Source: Pseudomonadota bacterium
Lineage (GTDB): Bacteria; Pseudomonadota; Gammaproteobacteria; Nitrosococcales; Methylophagaceae
Reading direction: 5' to 3'
Length of the DNA stretch: 64,000 nt
Assembly (NCBI GenBank): GCA_030576275.1
Contig: JALIBN010000003.1
Span: 1-64,000, forward strand
Shown here one piece after another: positions 41,402 to 51,622 of this stretch (within the stretch, counting starts at the first letter, position 1; every line of letters begins with the position of its first letter). The position numbers were made by a program, and so were the translations under genes. The notes under the pieces were generated by a model. The model made no database searches. It was not told the DNA's origin and saw nothing but the letters and a program-made list of their open reading frames with translations.

Positions 41402-43039
41402 TCAGGATATTCCAGATCGTACGGTTGCGATATCGGGACTGACTTCTCGCCTTAATATTTTGCCATTTTTTGTTCTTGGAAAATCCTTAGTTAAATAGAC
41501 AACTTTTGGCGCTTTATAAACTGCAAGGTGCCTCTTACCAAAGGCCAATAACTCATCGGGTGTGACATTCATTCCGTCTTGAAGTACCACATATGCAACG
41601 ACTAAGTTTTTATCTTTTTCGATCTCTTCGCCTATTGCGGCACAATCTGCAATTGCTGGGTGAGATTTAAAGACACGCTCAATTTCATAGGGTGACACGC
41701 GGAATCCAAAACTTTTAATAATGTCGTCTTTTCTACCTAAAAACCAAATATAACCATCTTCATCGTACCTTGCAAAATCACCGGTAAGAAACCATCCGTC
41801 ATGTTTTAACTTTGCTGTTTCTTCAGGCATATTCCAATATTCAATAAACAAACCTGGGTCAGTATCAGGGACACAAATCATACCTTCTTGGCCAACTTCA
41901 ACTGATAGCAAGGAGTCTGGATCTAATAATTGAATATCGTGGCCAGGCTGAGGAAAGCCTGCTGATCCGGGACGAATAGGACGTGATTTTGTTTCACAAA
42001 GATAATATGAAAACTCCGACATACCAACAGCTTCATAAATACTGATATCAAAACGCTCTTGCCACAATTGTAAAACTTCATCGGATAGATGTTCACCAGC
42101 ACTCATACAATGCCTTAAGCTAGACACATCATTTTTTCTGTAAGCTGTTTTTTGAATAATTTGTCGGTAAATAGTGGGCACACCCACAAATATTGTTGCT
42201 TTATGTTTAGCGATTAAACGTGGCCAAGTATTAGCATCATTTTTACCCTCATGAACAATGACTGTTTTACCTAAATATAAGGGATCCATTAATCCAGAAC
42301 CTAATACGTAGGTCCAGTTAAACTTGCCAGAATGCATGATGCGGTCTTGGCTATCTTCAGCAAAATCGAACCAATACTGTGAGGCTGGAGTTCGCCCAAT
42401 CAATGCTCGGTGGGCATGTAAAACCCCTTTCGGATAACCTGTTGTACCCGAGGTATAGACTAAATATGCAGGATCATCAGCCTGTGTATTAGTGGCGGGT
42501 TGCCAGTCGGTTATTGATGCTAGACACTTGCTAAAATCTTTCACTATGACGTCATCATCAGCCTCGACTACATCGCCTGGACCTGATAACAAAACCAGTT
42601 TTAAATCAGGACAATGAGAAATATTCGGCAATAATTTTACCCACATTTCCTTGTCTATAACTAACACCTTAGCTTGTGAATCTTTAGCTAAGTAAAGTAC
42701 CTCTTCTACTGTTAATAAAGTAGAAGTTGGAACCGAAATAGCACCTAATTTCATTGCACCAAGAAAGGCAATTGGGTAGTCTAAACAATTAGGTAAACGT
42801 ATTAAAACGCGTTCACCAAATACAACATCAAGGTCACGTAACAATTGTGCAAATTGACTGGTTCGCTTTGATAATTCAGAAAAACTAATTTGATCTGTAC
42901 CTAACAGATCATCTTCAACAATCATTGCAGTTGTGTTTTCGATTTTTGTTCCAATATGGCGATCAGAACAGGCGACGCCGATATTAAAGTGACTTGGTAC
43001 GTCCCAAACCCAAGGGGTAAACGGTATTAAATTACTCAT
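41402..43039 (-). CDS. AMP-forming acyl-CoA synthetase/ligase (substrate unknown)
   Basis: LVYTSGTTGYPKGVLHAHRA, EAVGMSEFSYY, GWFLTGDFARYDEDGYIWFLGRKDDIIKSFGFRVSPYEIE, RTKNGKILRR. Confidence 0.92.
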   Translation of the reverse strand: MSNLIPFTPWVWDVPSHFNIGVACSDRHIGTKIENTTAMIVEDDLLGTDQISFSELSKRTSQFAQLLRDLDVVFGERVLIRLPNCLDYPIAFLGAMKLGAISVPTSTLLTVEEVLYLAKDSQAKVLVIDKEMWVKLLPNISHCPDLKLVLLSGPGDVVEADDDVIVKDFSKCLASITDWQPATNTQADDPAYLVYTSGTTGYPKGVLHAHRALIGRTPASQYWFDFAEDSQDRIMHSGKFNWTYVLGSGLMDPLYLGKTVIVHEGKNDANTWPRLIAKHKATIFVGVPTIYRQIIQKTAYRKNDVSSLRHCMSAGEHLSDEVLQLWQERFDISIYEAVGMSEFSYYLCETKSRPIRPGSAGFPQPGHDIQLLDPDSLLSVEVGQEGMICVPDTDPGLFIEYWNMPEETAKLKHDGWFLTGDFARYDEDGYIWFLGRKDDIIKSFGFRVSPYEIERVFKSHPAIADCAAIGEEIEKDKNLVVAYVVLQDGMNVTPDELLAFGKRHLAVYKAPKVVYLTKDFPRTKNGKILRREVSPDIATVRSGIS

Positions 43040-44193
43040 AATATTGCTCCATATGGCCAGTTCTCACGAACTACTTGGGCCGGCATTAACTGCATAACCT
43101 CCATAGCAAAACTTCGATCGTCATCATTTAAAGATTGTAAAGCATTGGCACGAAGTAACGTTTGTAATGCCTTACCGAACATGGGCGGGTCAAGCATTTC
43201 ACCGTCAAACTTTATCGCCCCACCCAATAGGGCATCTGCATCAATGGCAGCTTTCAGAATACTAATCTTTTGAGCAATTTCTGTTGGTGACGGTGTATAG
43301 GCAACTTTACATAAATGTATATGGCTAGGATGAATAACTTGCTTGCCGGTGAGTCCCATTGCGGTCTCTTCACAGGCATGCTTATAAACAACACGTGACT
43401 CCTCTTCTCCATGAAGATCTAACCATCGTCTAACATCATTGGGTTCTATAAATTTTTCTGGCATGCTTGATGAACCTATTAAGGTTTCAACACCGCCGAT
43501 AACTCCCTTACCAGCAATTCGCGCTTCAAACATGATTTGGTATAAGAAGTATTTAAGCTCTTCTGTCCAATGTTCAGGGGTAATGTGAATACCCATAGCT
43601 TTAGAAAAGTCGTGGATCCCAAATACAACATGTTTAACGGTGGAATATTGCATCAAGTCAGGGGCGATTTTGAGCGATTTAGGGTGCTCAATAATCGGTT
43701 GAATGGTTATTTTATTGTTCATACCGACAAGCAAATTTGAGAGATCTCTTACCTCTGCCGCACCATAAGCTTCACCCGCTTTCGATAACATTACAACATC
43801 AATACAGTCAGCCATATCACTAACCAATTGCATATCAAGTTCATATTCACGAGTACGAAATGGATTAACTCTTATTGCAATCGTCACTTTTTTATTATAT
43901 TGACGAAGTTCAGCTAATTCTTGACGCAATAAAGTTCGACTCATTTCTTTTTGACGACAACCATCTTCTAAATCAAAAATTAAAGTATGAGCTTGTGTCT
44001 CATAGGCATGTCTTTTCAGACGTAAAGCTGCGGCCTCTATGTCTTCATATATACCTTGTTGAGGTGAATATTTGACCGGAGGATAATAGAGCTGAATCCC
44101 AGGCCAATGGTCGCCTAATACACTTGAGTTAAACACTCGGCAAAAATCGACATCGGCATATGGTTCAGCGTAGGAATTGTTTCTATTTTCCAT
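43036..44193 (-). CDS. HpcH/HpaI aldolase/citrate lyase family protein (CitE-like A)
   Basis: HTLIFDLEDGCRQKEMSR, VAIRVNPFRT, QPIIEHPKSL, GKQVIHPSHI. Start at MENRNNS (good RBS). Confidence 0.87.
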   Translation of the reverse strand: MENRNNSYAEPYADVDFCRVFNSSVLGDHWPGIQLYYPPVKYSPQQGIYEDIEAAALRLKRHAYETQAHTLIFDLEDGCRQKEMSRTLLRQELAELRQYNKKVTIAIRVNPFRTREYELDMQLVSDMADCIDVVMLSKAGEAYGAAEVRDLSNLLVGMNNKITIQPIIEHPKSLKIAPDLMQYSTVKHVVFGIHDFSKAMGIHITPEHWTEELKYFLYQIMFEARIAGKGVIGGVETLIGSSSMPEKFIEPNDVRRWLDLHGEEESRVVYKHACEETAMGLTGKQVIHPSHIHLCKVAYTPSPTEIAQKISILKAAIDADALLGGAIKFDGEMLDPPMFGKALQTLLRANALQSLNDDDRSFAMEVMQLMPAQVVRENWPYGAIL

Positions 44194-44282
44194 ATTTTTA
44201 CCCTCTTTATCTCTATGTTGGTCATAGCTATTTTTCAATCTGCAGAACCTGAATAATTACGAAACCTTGTTACTACAGTTGT

Positions 44283-45497
44283 CTAGTCGTCACGCGCGGC
44301 TTGTTCAACAGCGCTCGATACTCTGTTCAATAATCTTGGATCAAAAGGTTTAGGAATAATGTATGATTTCCCAAAACTCAATTCATCAAGATTGTAAGCG
44401 GCCAAAACATCTTCAGGGATAGGCTCACGCGCCAACTTAGCTAAAGCATGAACCGCCGCAATTTGCATTTTTTGAGTAATTTGAGTTGCCTGCGCATCCA
44501 AAGCACCACGAAATAGATAAGGAAAACATAATGCATTATTCACTTGGTTTGGAAAGTCAGAACGTCCTGTTGCCATAATTAAATCGTCACGAATAGCATG
44601 TGCAAGCTCTGGGAGTATTTCTGGATCTGGATTTGCCAAAGCGAAAACTACAGGATTTGTAGCCATAGACTTTAATAATTCAGCATCTAAGGTATTAGCA
44701 GCAGAAACCCCAATAAATACATCAGCACCTATCATCGCATCGGCAAGCGTTCGCTTCGGGGTATCTCTTACTAGGTCTTCCACCTCTTGATGAATATCAG
44801 TTCGTTCATCATGTATTACACCTTTGCGATTAACCATAGTGATATTGGTTGCCCCCATGGCACGTAACATTCTTGCCGTTGCCACACCCGCGGCACCAGC
44901 GCCAAGAAAGACGATCTCTACGACTGTAAGATCTTTATTTTGTAATTCAAGTGCATTTAGCAAGGCCGCACAAATAATTACTGCGGTGCCATGTTGATCA
45001 TCGTGAAATACAGGAATATTTAATCGTTCACGCAGTTCGCGTTCTATTCTAAAGCAATGAGGCGCAGCAATATCTTCTAGGTTTATTCCGCCAAATGTCG
45101 GTGAAATATTAACCACGGTTTCAATAAAGCTTTCAATTGAAGGTGCGGTCACTTCAATATCAAATACATCAATATTGGCAAACTGTTTAAATAATACTGC
45201 TTTACCTTCCATCACCGGTTTGCTAGCCAATGACCCCACATTACCTAAACCTAACACGGCCGTTCCATCGGTTATAACAGCCACTAAATTACCTTTATTG
45301 GTATATTTATACGCATTACGAGGATCAGCTTCGATCTCTTTAACTGGCACAGCGACACCTGGTGTATATGCAAGAGAAAGGTCATCCGCGGTAACACAAG
45401 GTTTTGTGGATTCAACCGACAATTTTCCAGGTCGGGGAAACTGATGATAATTGAGTGCCCTTGTTTTCAAATCTTGATACTGTTCTGGACTATTCAC
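44283..45497 (-). CDS. NAD(P)-dependent malic enzyme (short, no PTA domain)
   Basis: LSLAYTPGVAVPVKEI, TDGTAVLGLGNVG, FHDDQHGTAVI, VFLGAGAAGVATARML, ATGRSDFPNQVNN. Confidence 0.93.
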   Translation of the reverse strand: MNSPEQYQDLKTRALNYHQFPRPGKLSVESTKPCVTADDLSLAYTPGVAVPVKEIEADPRNAYKYTNKGNLVAVITDGTAVLGLGNVGSLASKPVMEGKAVLFKQFANIDVFDIEVTAPSIESFIETVVNISPTFGGINLEDIAAPHCFRIERELRERLNIPVFHDDQHGTAVIICAALLNALELQNKDLTVVEIVFLGAGAAGVATARMLRAMGATNITMVNRKGVIHDERTDIHQEVEDLVRDTPKRTLADAMIGADVFIGVSAANTLDAELLKSMATNPVVFALANPDPEILPELAHAIRDDLIMATGRSDFPNQVNNALCFPYLFRGALDAQATQITQKMQIAAVHALAKLAREPIPEDVLAAYNLDELSFGKSYIIPKPFDPRLLNRVSSAVEQAARDD

Positions 45498-45500
45498 AAT

Positions 45501-46235
45501 TTACTCCAAAGAATTCATATAATGTTGTTCATCAGTAACACACAAGCCTAAACGCCATTCCATTGGTTTATCTCCATAGGTATAAGCAACTCGTTCGATA
45601 CTAAGCAAAGGAAATCCAGGCTCTATATTAAGAAGCTCTGCTTGTTGTTTTGTGGCCATAACTGCGGATAATTTTTCTTCTGCCCTTACCATTGGTACGC
45701 CATACAAAGTTTCATACATACTATAAAGTGAACCGTTATTCTCTTTGATTTTGGTCGCATTCAGTCCCTTGAATGATTTGGCTTGGACGATGATGTAGTC
45801 AAGAATGACTGGCCGTTGCGAAAAGGTAAGTAATCGTTTGATCTCAATAATAGCTGTGCCAATTTTCAAACCAGTTAACTTTGCAATTTCTGCATTTACT
45901 TTTATACGGTTACATTCAAGTAATTCGTTTTCGAGTAGTTCTTTACTGCCATCGGCAGACGTTAATCTTAAAAAACGTAACTTGCTGTTTTGTTCTTTAT
46001 GGGTTGATACAAAGGTACCTTTGCCTTGGCGACGTACAACAATATTTTCTTTCGCCAACGCGTCAATCGCTTTTCTCACCGTACCTTGACTAACCCCATA
46101 GCGTGCGGCTAAGTCCATTTCACTAGGAATACTTTCTCCAGGTTTCCACTCACCAGCAATAAGACTATCGGTCAGCACAGACTTAATTTGTTCATAAAGA
46201 GGTCTAAACACCAACGTGCTATTCATGTTGCTCAT
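45501..46235 (-). CDS. GntR/HutC-type transcriptional regulator
   Basis: N-terminal wHTH (WKPGESIPSEMDLAARYGVSQGTVRKAIDALAKENIVVRRQGKGTFVS) plus UTRA-like effector domain; divergent from the CitE-MaoC-prp genes. Confidence 0.92.
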   Translation of the reverse strand: MSNMNSTLVFRPLYEQIKSVLTDSLIAGEWKPGESIPSEMDLAARYGVSQGTVRKAIDALAKENIVVRRQGKGTFVSTHKEQNSKLRFLRLTSADGSKELLENELLECNRIKVNAEIAKLTGLKIGTAIIEIKRLLTFSQRPVILDYIIVQAKSFKGLNATKIKENNGSLYSMYETLYGVPMVRAEEKLSAVMATKQQAELLNIEPGFPLLSIERVAYTYGDKPMEWRLGLCVTDEQHYMNSLE

Positions 46236-46285
46236 ACTCTTTCCTTGGTTTTTTACTTTAGTAACCATCTTATCTCATCACCACA

Positions 46286-46299
46286 GTCTTATATAAGAC
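46286..46299. promoter_or_regulatory. Putative GntR operator 1 (GTCTTATATAAGAC)
   Basis: Perfect 14-bp palindrome upstream of gntR; overlaps a possible gntR -10 region on the minus strand. Confidence 0.7.
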
Positions 46300-46438
46300 A
46301 CTATAAAAACACATCTTCAAAAGAAACACTAAAACACCTGGTATATGGTGATAGCTTCTAAATATCACTTATCTCTCTCTACAAAATGACTTCAATAGTA
46401 ATTTATACCAGTTCAATTGACATGTCTAGTGTTTTATA

Positions 46439-46450
46439 TCTTATATAAGA
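46439..46450. promoter_or_regulatory. Putative GntR operator 2 (TCTTATATAAGA)
   Basis: Second exact copy of the 12-bp palindrome core, about 13 bp upstream of the plus-strand -35 box. Confidence 0.7.
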
Positions 46451-46463
46451 CATAAGATAAAGA

Positions 46464-46493
46464 TTGACACAATAAATCAGACTGGCATAGAAT
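46464..46493 (+). promoter_or_regulatory. Putative sigma-70 promoter for the CitE-MaoC-CitE-prpBCD genes
   Basis: TTGACA - 18 bp - TAGAAT, about 50 bp upstream of the ATG at 46544. Confidence 0.6.
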
Positions 46494-46543
46494 GAATTCA
46501 TCAATCAATTGCCTAATAGATCATCGTTATAGAAAGGTGCCTT

Positions 46544-47425
46544 ATGAACGACTATTTTCGACCACGCCGCTCCATGCTTTATATACCTGGCTGCAATCAA
46601 CACTATCTTGAAAAAGCGCTGACTATGAATGTTGATTCAGTTATTTTAGATTTAGGAGCCCCAATCTTGCTCTCTGCAAAGGAGACTTCTCGTAAAAATG
46701 TGGTTGAAGCACTAAAAAAAGGAGGGCTAGCTCCTCGCGAGGTAGTGGTAAGAGTCAACGACCTTGATTCAAAATGGGGATATGACGATGTAAATGCCAT
46801 AGCAAATCTTAGTGCCGATGCCATTCTATTTTCAAATATCGAAAATCACGACGATGTAATGAAAGCACTCAAAGCATTGGATGATGCCGGTAATTCTGAT
46901 ATCCCGATTATGGTAATGATCGAGAGCCCACTGGCTGTACTTCACGCCGAAGAAATTGCAAAATCTTCCGATCGTATTGCTTGTATGATTATGGCGACAT
47001 CGGACCTTATTTCAGATTTGCATGCACGTCCGACCTATGAACGTACTGCAATCTTAGCTAGCTTATCACTTGTTGTGCTTGCTGCTCGTGCTTATGGTAG
47101 AGCTGTTGTTGATGGCATTCACAGTGATCTTAAAGATATGCAAGCGTTTGAATACGCGTGTCGTATTGGTCGAGACATGGGCTTTGATGGAAAGTCACTC
47201 GTTCATCCCTTCCAATTACCTTATGCAAATGAAGCATACACACCAAAACCAGCAGAAGTTGAATCTGCTAAAGAAATTATTGCGGCATTGAGCGCAGCAA
47301 ACGCAGCAGGAAGAGGCACGGTGTTAGTGAACGGACGATTGGTAGAGCATCACCATGTTACGGCAGCAAAACGCTTCTTAGAACTCAGTGAGATGATTAA
47401 TAAAATGGGTATCGATAATGACTAA
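46544..47425 (+). CDS. CitE-like lyase family protein, motif-degenerate (CitE-like B)
   Basis: RPRRSMLYIPGCNQHYLEKAL...VILDLGAPILLSAKETSR...MIESPLAVLHAEEIA...FDGKSLVHPFQ; CitE fold with altered signature positions. Confidence 0.85.
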   Translation: MNDYFRPRRSMLYIPGCNQHYLEKALTMNVDSVILDLGAPILLSAKETSRKNVVEALKKGGLAPREVVVRVNDLDSKWGYDDVNAIANLSADAILFSNIENHDDVMKALKALDDAGNSDIPIMVMIESPLAVLHAEEIAKSSDRIACMIMATSDLISDLHARPTYERTAILASLSLVVLAARAYGRAVVDGIHSDLKDMQAFEYACRIGRDMGFDGKSLVHPFQLPYANEAYTPKPAEVESAKEIIAALSAANAAGRGTVLVNGRLVEHHHVTAAKRFLELSEMINKMGIDND

Positions 47426-48512
47426 ATTAACTACTAACCACAACCGATATTTCGAAGATTTCGAACTCGGCGAAACAATATTACATGCAACTCCTCGCAC
47501 CATTACTGAAGGAGATGCATCGCTCTATATTGGCTTAACGGGTTCTAGGCATATTCTTCATTGTGCACAGCCTGTTGCTCATTCACTTGGTTACGAAGAC
47601 AAAACCATTGATGACCTGTTGGCCTTTCATATTGCCTTTGGCAAAACGGTACCTGACATATCGGTGAATGCAGTCGCCAATCTTGGTTATGCTGAAATCA
47701 CATTCGATCATCCAATTTATGCTGGCGATACGCTTACAACAAGCTCAACCGTTATTGGCGTTAAAGAAAACTCCACTAAACGTAATGGTATAGTCTATGT
47801 CCGATCAACTGCGTTAAATCAAAATCATAAACAAGTCTTATCTTGGGTACGTTGGGTAATGATACATAAACGCGATTTTGATGCGCCAGCACCTAAAACG
47901 GTTATTCCAGAATTATCACAATTTGTAACGGCTGAAAATTTGCCTGTATTTAGTCATTTAGATGCCAAATATTTTGATATCACAACCACAGGTTCAGCCA
48001 AGTTGTGGGACGACTATGTAGCAGGTGAACGTATTAATCATCCTGCAGGTATGACAGTTGATGATAGCGACCACACACTGGCCACTAAACTTTACCAGAA
48101 CAATGCCAAACTTCATTTCGATGACTTAATGATGAAATCGACCAGCTTTGGTCGAAGATTGATGTATGGCGGACATGTTATTTCAATTTGTCGTGCACTC
48201 AGTTACGAAGGTCTTGAAAATGCGATCTCAATTGCCGCTATCAATTCCGGTACACACAGCAATCCAAGTTTTGGTGGCGACACCTTCTATTGTTGGACTG
48301 AAGTCCTAGAAAAGTGGACATTACCAAAACGTAACGATATAGGTGCATTGCGCCTACGTATGGTTGGCATAAAAAATCAAACTGCTGACAGTCTAGCGAG
48401 CACCAAAATCATTGTAGATAACAAAAAACAATGTCATCCCAATGTAGTGCTCGACCTTGACTACACGGTACTGATACCTCGCAGATCAAATCAAGATAAG
48501 GAATTACTATGA
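47418..48512 (+). CDS. MaoC family dehydratase, mesaconyl-CoA hydratase-like
   Basis: RYFEDFELGETILHATPRTITEGDASLYIGLTGSRHILHCAQPVAHSLGY; double-hotdog length; flanked by CitE-like genes; 8-bp overlap with the previous gene. Confidence 0.85.
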   Translation: MTKLTTNHNRYFEDFELGETILHATPRTITEGDASLYIGLTGSRHILHCAQPVAHSLGYEDKTIDDLLAFHIAFGKTVPDISVNAVANLGYAEITFDHPIYAGDTLTTSSTVIGVKENSTKRNGIVYVRSTALNQNHKQVLSWVRWVMIHKRDFDAPAPKTVIPELSQFVTAENLPVFSHLDAKYFDITTTGSAKLWDDYVAGERINHPAGMTVDDSDHTLATKLYQNNAKLHFDDLMMKSTSFGRRLMYGGHVISICRALSYEGLENAISIAAINSGTHSNPSFGGDTFYCWTEVLEKWTLPKRNDIGALRLRMVGIKNQTADSLASTKIIVDNKKQCHPNVVLDLDYTVLIPRRSNQDKELL

Positions 48513-49513
48513 CAAATTTAACTCATCCTAGCGATGCACTATTTGATGGCGAACGCTCATTTCCGATAATTCCTAGTTGTGAACACTTTGCGGGAAGCGA
48601 AAAACTGATCCTGAAGGCACTTTCATTACAAGATTCACTGGGTCCTATTTTCGATATCACCTGTGATTGTGAAGATGGTGCTGCCGCAGGCACGGAACGT
48701 GAACATGCCGCAATGATTGTACGGATCCTGACCTCAGAAGCCAATAAGCACAAAATGGCAGGAACCCGGATCCATGACTTTAGTCACAGTGCTTGGAGAC
48801 AAGATGTCGATATATTGGTCGGTGGCGCCGGTAATATACTCAGCTATATCACCATACCTAAAGCGACTAAAGTAGCACAAGTTTCCGAAATGATTGGCTA
48901 TATTCAATATGTTGCTAAACAAAATGGCATCACTAGAACAATCCCAATACATGTCCTTATAGAAACACATGGTGCCTTACATGATGCCTATGAGATCGCG
49001 GGATTACCTTGGATGCAGGTACTAGACTTTGGTTTAATGGATTTCGTTAGTGCACATAATGGAGCTATTCCAGCGAGTGCCATGCGAAGTCCAGGACAAT
49101 TTGAACATAAGTTATTAGCAAGAGCTAAAGCCGAAGTGGTCTCTGCGGCTCTTGCCAATGGCGTAGTGCCAGCACATAACGTAACCTTGGACTTAAAAAA
49201 TACCGAGGTTACTTATGCAGATGCCGCACAGGCTCGCAATGACTTTGGGTTTTTAAGAATGTGGAGCATTTACCCAACCCAAATTTCTGCAATTGTCGAT
49301 GCTATGAAACCGAATTACAGCGAAGTGATTGATGCTTGTAATATCCTATTGGCCGCACAACAAGCGGATTGGGGACCACTACAATATGAAGGTGAGCTCC
49401 ATGACCGAGCAACCTATCGTTATTTCTGGCAATTATTACAACAAGCTCAGAAAACAGGTATTGAATTACCAGAACAAGCTCAAAAAGCTTTTTTCTCTGG
49501 GGATCAATCATGA
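48509..49513 (+). CDS. HpcH/HpaI aldolase/citrate lyase family protein (CitE-like C)
   Basis: [59 protein letters not shown] overlaps on both sides. Confidence 0.86.
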   Translation: MTNLTHPSDALFDGERSFPIIPSCEHFAGSEKLILKALSLQDSLGPIFDITCDCEDGAAAGTEREHAAMIVRILTSEANKHKMAGTRIHDFSHSAWRQDVDILVGGAGNILSYITIPKATKVAQVSEMIGYIQYVAKQNGITRTIPIHVLIETHGALHDAYEIAGLPWMQVLDFGLMDFVSAHNGAIPASAMRSPGQFEHKLLARAKAEVVSAALANGVVPAHNVTLDLKNTEVTYADAAQARNDFGFLRMWSIYPTQISAIVDAMKPNYSEVIDACNILLAAQQADWGPLQYEGELHDRATYRYFWQLLQQAQKTGIELPEQAQKAFFSGDQS

Positions 49514-50397
49514 GCAAGATACTATCTGCTGGAGCAAAATTTAGACTAGCTGTATTAGATGAACAACCTTTGCAAGTCATGGGCGCGATCAATGCCTATC
49601 ATGCTCGCCTTGCCACTCAGGTTGGTTACAAAGCCTTATATATTTCTGGCGGTGGTGTCGCCGCTGGTTCATTAGGCATACCTGACCTAGGAATCACCAC
49701 ACTTGATGATGTGTTAACGGATGTGCAGCGGATAACTAATGTTACCGATCTGCCCGTATTAGTTGATATTGACACTGGATTTGGCGGTGCTTTTAATATT
49801 GCCCGAACTATCAAATCAATGATTAAAGCAGGTGCCGCAGCCGTTCATATCGAAGACCAAGTTCAAGAAAAACGTTGTGGCCACAGACCGAATAAAGCCA
49901 TCGTCAGCCAATCTGAAATGGTGGATCGCATTAAAGCCGCCGTAGATGCTAGAACCGATGATGATTTTGTCATTATGGCTCGAACTGATGCACTTGCAGT
50001 AGAAGGTTTACAGTCAGCAATTGATCGCGCCAGTGCTTGTGTAGAAGCTGGTGCTGACATGATATTTCCTGAAGCAATAACTGATTTAGCTATGTATCGT
50101 CAGTTTGCACAGGCAGTTAAGGTTCCCGTGCTTGCCAATATCACTGAATTTGGCACTACTCCGCTCTTTACGGTTGAACAATTAGCGCAATATGAGGTGG
50201 GCTTAGTGCTATATCCCTTAACGGCTTTCCGGGCGATGAATCAGGCCGCGTTAAAAGTTTATCAATCCGTTCGTGAACATGGCACACAACAACATGTCAT
50301 CGAACTGATGCAATCGCGTAACGAGCTCTATGACTATCTCGATTACCACAGCTATGAACAAAAATTAGATCAATTATTTTCTGCTGAAAAAAAGTAA
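49510..50397 (+). CDS. prpB: 2-methylisocitrate lyase
   Basis: [79 protein letters not shown]. Confidence 0.95.
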   Translation: MSKILSAGAKFRLAVLDEQPLQVMGAINAYHARLATQVGYKALYISGGGVAAGSLGIPDLGITTLDDVLTDVQRITNVTDLPVLVDIDTGFGGAFNIARTIKSMIKAGAAAVHIEDQVQEKRCGHRPNKAIVSQSEMVDRIKAAVDARTDDDFVIMARTDALAVEGLQSAIDRASACVEAGADMIFPEAITDLAMYRQFAQAVKVPVLANITEFGTTPLFTVEQLAQYEVGLVLYPLTAFRAMNQAALKVYQSVREHGTQQHVIELMQSRNELYDYLDYHSYEQKLDQLFSAEKK

Positions 50398-50445
50398 CGG
50401 GGCAAGGACGTATTGCCTAATTGATTTGCAAGAGAGGATAAGACA

Positions 50446-51585
50446 ATGACTGAAGTTAAAAAGAAAAAAGGCGTGACCCTCGCCGGTATTGCTGCCGGCA
50501 CAACAGCGGTTTGTACCGTTGGTCATAGCGGTAATGACTTACATTACCGTGGTTATGACATATTAGAACTAGCATCCAAAGCCACGTTTGAAGAAGTAGC
50601 TCATTTACTAATTTATGGTGAGCTTCCTACTCAGGATCAATTGACTAATTATCATAAAAAATTAAAACAGCTTCGTAGTCTGCCTGTTGCTCTAAAAACC
50701 ATCCTCGAAAATTTACCATCAAATGCACATCCTATGGATGTAATGCGCACAGCCTGTTCAGCACTGGGTACGATTGAACTAGAGGATCAAAGCCATTCAA
50801 TTGAAGGTGCTCAACATATTGCAGATCGTTTGATTGCTTGTTTTGGTTCTGTTTTATTGTATTGGTATCACTTTAGTCAAAATGGCAAACGCATTGAATT
50901 AGAAACTGATGATGATTCAATCGCAGCCCATTTCTTACATCTACTTCATGGTGAGGCACCTTCAGCGTTACATATTGAGGCGATGAATGAATCACTAGTG
51001 TTATATGCCGAACATGAATTCAACGCTTCTACATTTTCAGCGCGTGTCATCGCCGGCACCTTATCTGATATTTACTCTGCCATCACCGGCGCAATCGGTG
51101 CTTTAAGTGGACCAAAACATGGTGGTGCAAATGAAGCTGCCATGGAAATAATTCAACGCTACGCATCACCAGATGATGCAGAAAAAGACATTATGCAGCG
51201 CATCGCCAACAAAGAAATAATTATTGGTTTTGGTCATCCTGTTTATACTATTTCTGATCCTCGTAATGTTGCTATTAAAGAGGTTTCTCGCCGCTTATGT
51301 GAAGCGGGTGGCAATATTAACTTATTCAATATTTCAGAAAGAATTGAACAAGTTATGTGGCGCGAGAAAAAGATGTTTCCTAATCTTGATTGGTACAGCG
51401 CTTCCAGTTACCACATGATGGGAATACCGACTAGTTTCTTCACGCCAATCTTTGTTATTTCGCGCATTACTGGATGGGCGGCTCACATCATTGAACAGCG
51501 TATTGATAATAAGATTATTAGGCCTAATGCAGATTATATAGGCCCTGAAGAAAGACCATTTATTCATTTAAAAGCACGTTCTTAA
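50446..51585 (+). CDS. prpC: 2-methylcitrate synthase
   Basis: [67 protein letters not shown]. Confidence 0.94.
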   Translation: MTEVKKKKGVTLAGIAAGTTAVCTVGHSGNDLHYRGYDILELASKATFEEVAHLLIYGELPTQDQLTNYHKKLKQLRSLPVALKTILENLPSNAHPMDVMRTACSALGTIELEDQSHSIEGAQHIADRLIACFGSVLLYWYHFSQNGKRIELETDDDSIAAHFLHLLHGEAPSALHIEAMNESLVLYAEHEFNASTFSARVIAGTLSDIYSAITGAIGALSGPKHGGANEAAMEIIQRYASPDDAEKDIMQRIANKEIIIGFGHPVYTISDPRNVAIKEVSRRLCEAGGNINLFNISERIEQVMWREKKMFPNLDWYSASSYHMMGIPTSFFTPIFVISRITGWAAHIIEQRIDNKIIRPNADYIGPEERPFIHLKARS

Positions 51586-51622
51586 GCTTTATTAGTCACT
51601 CATTTAGTTACAAGGATTCACT

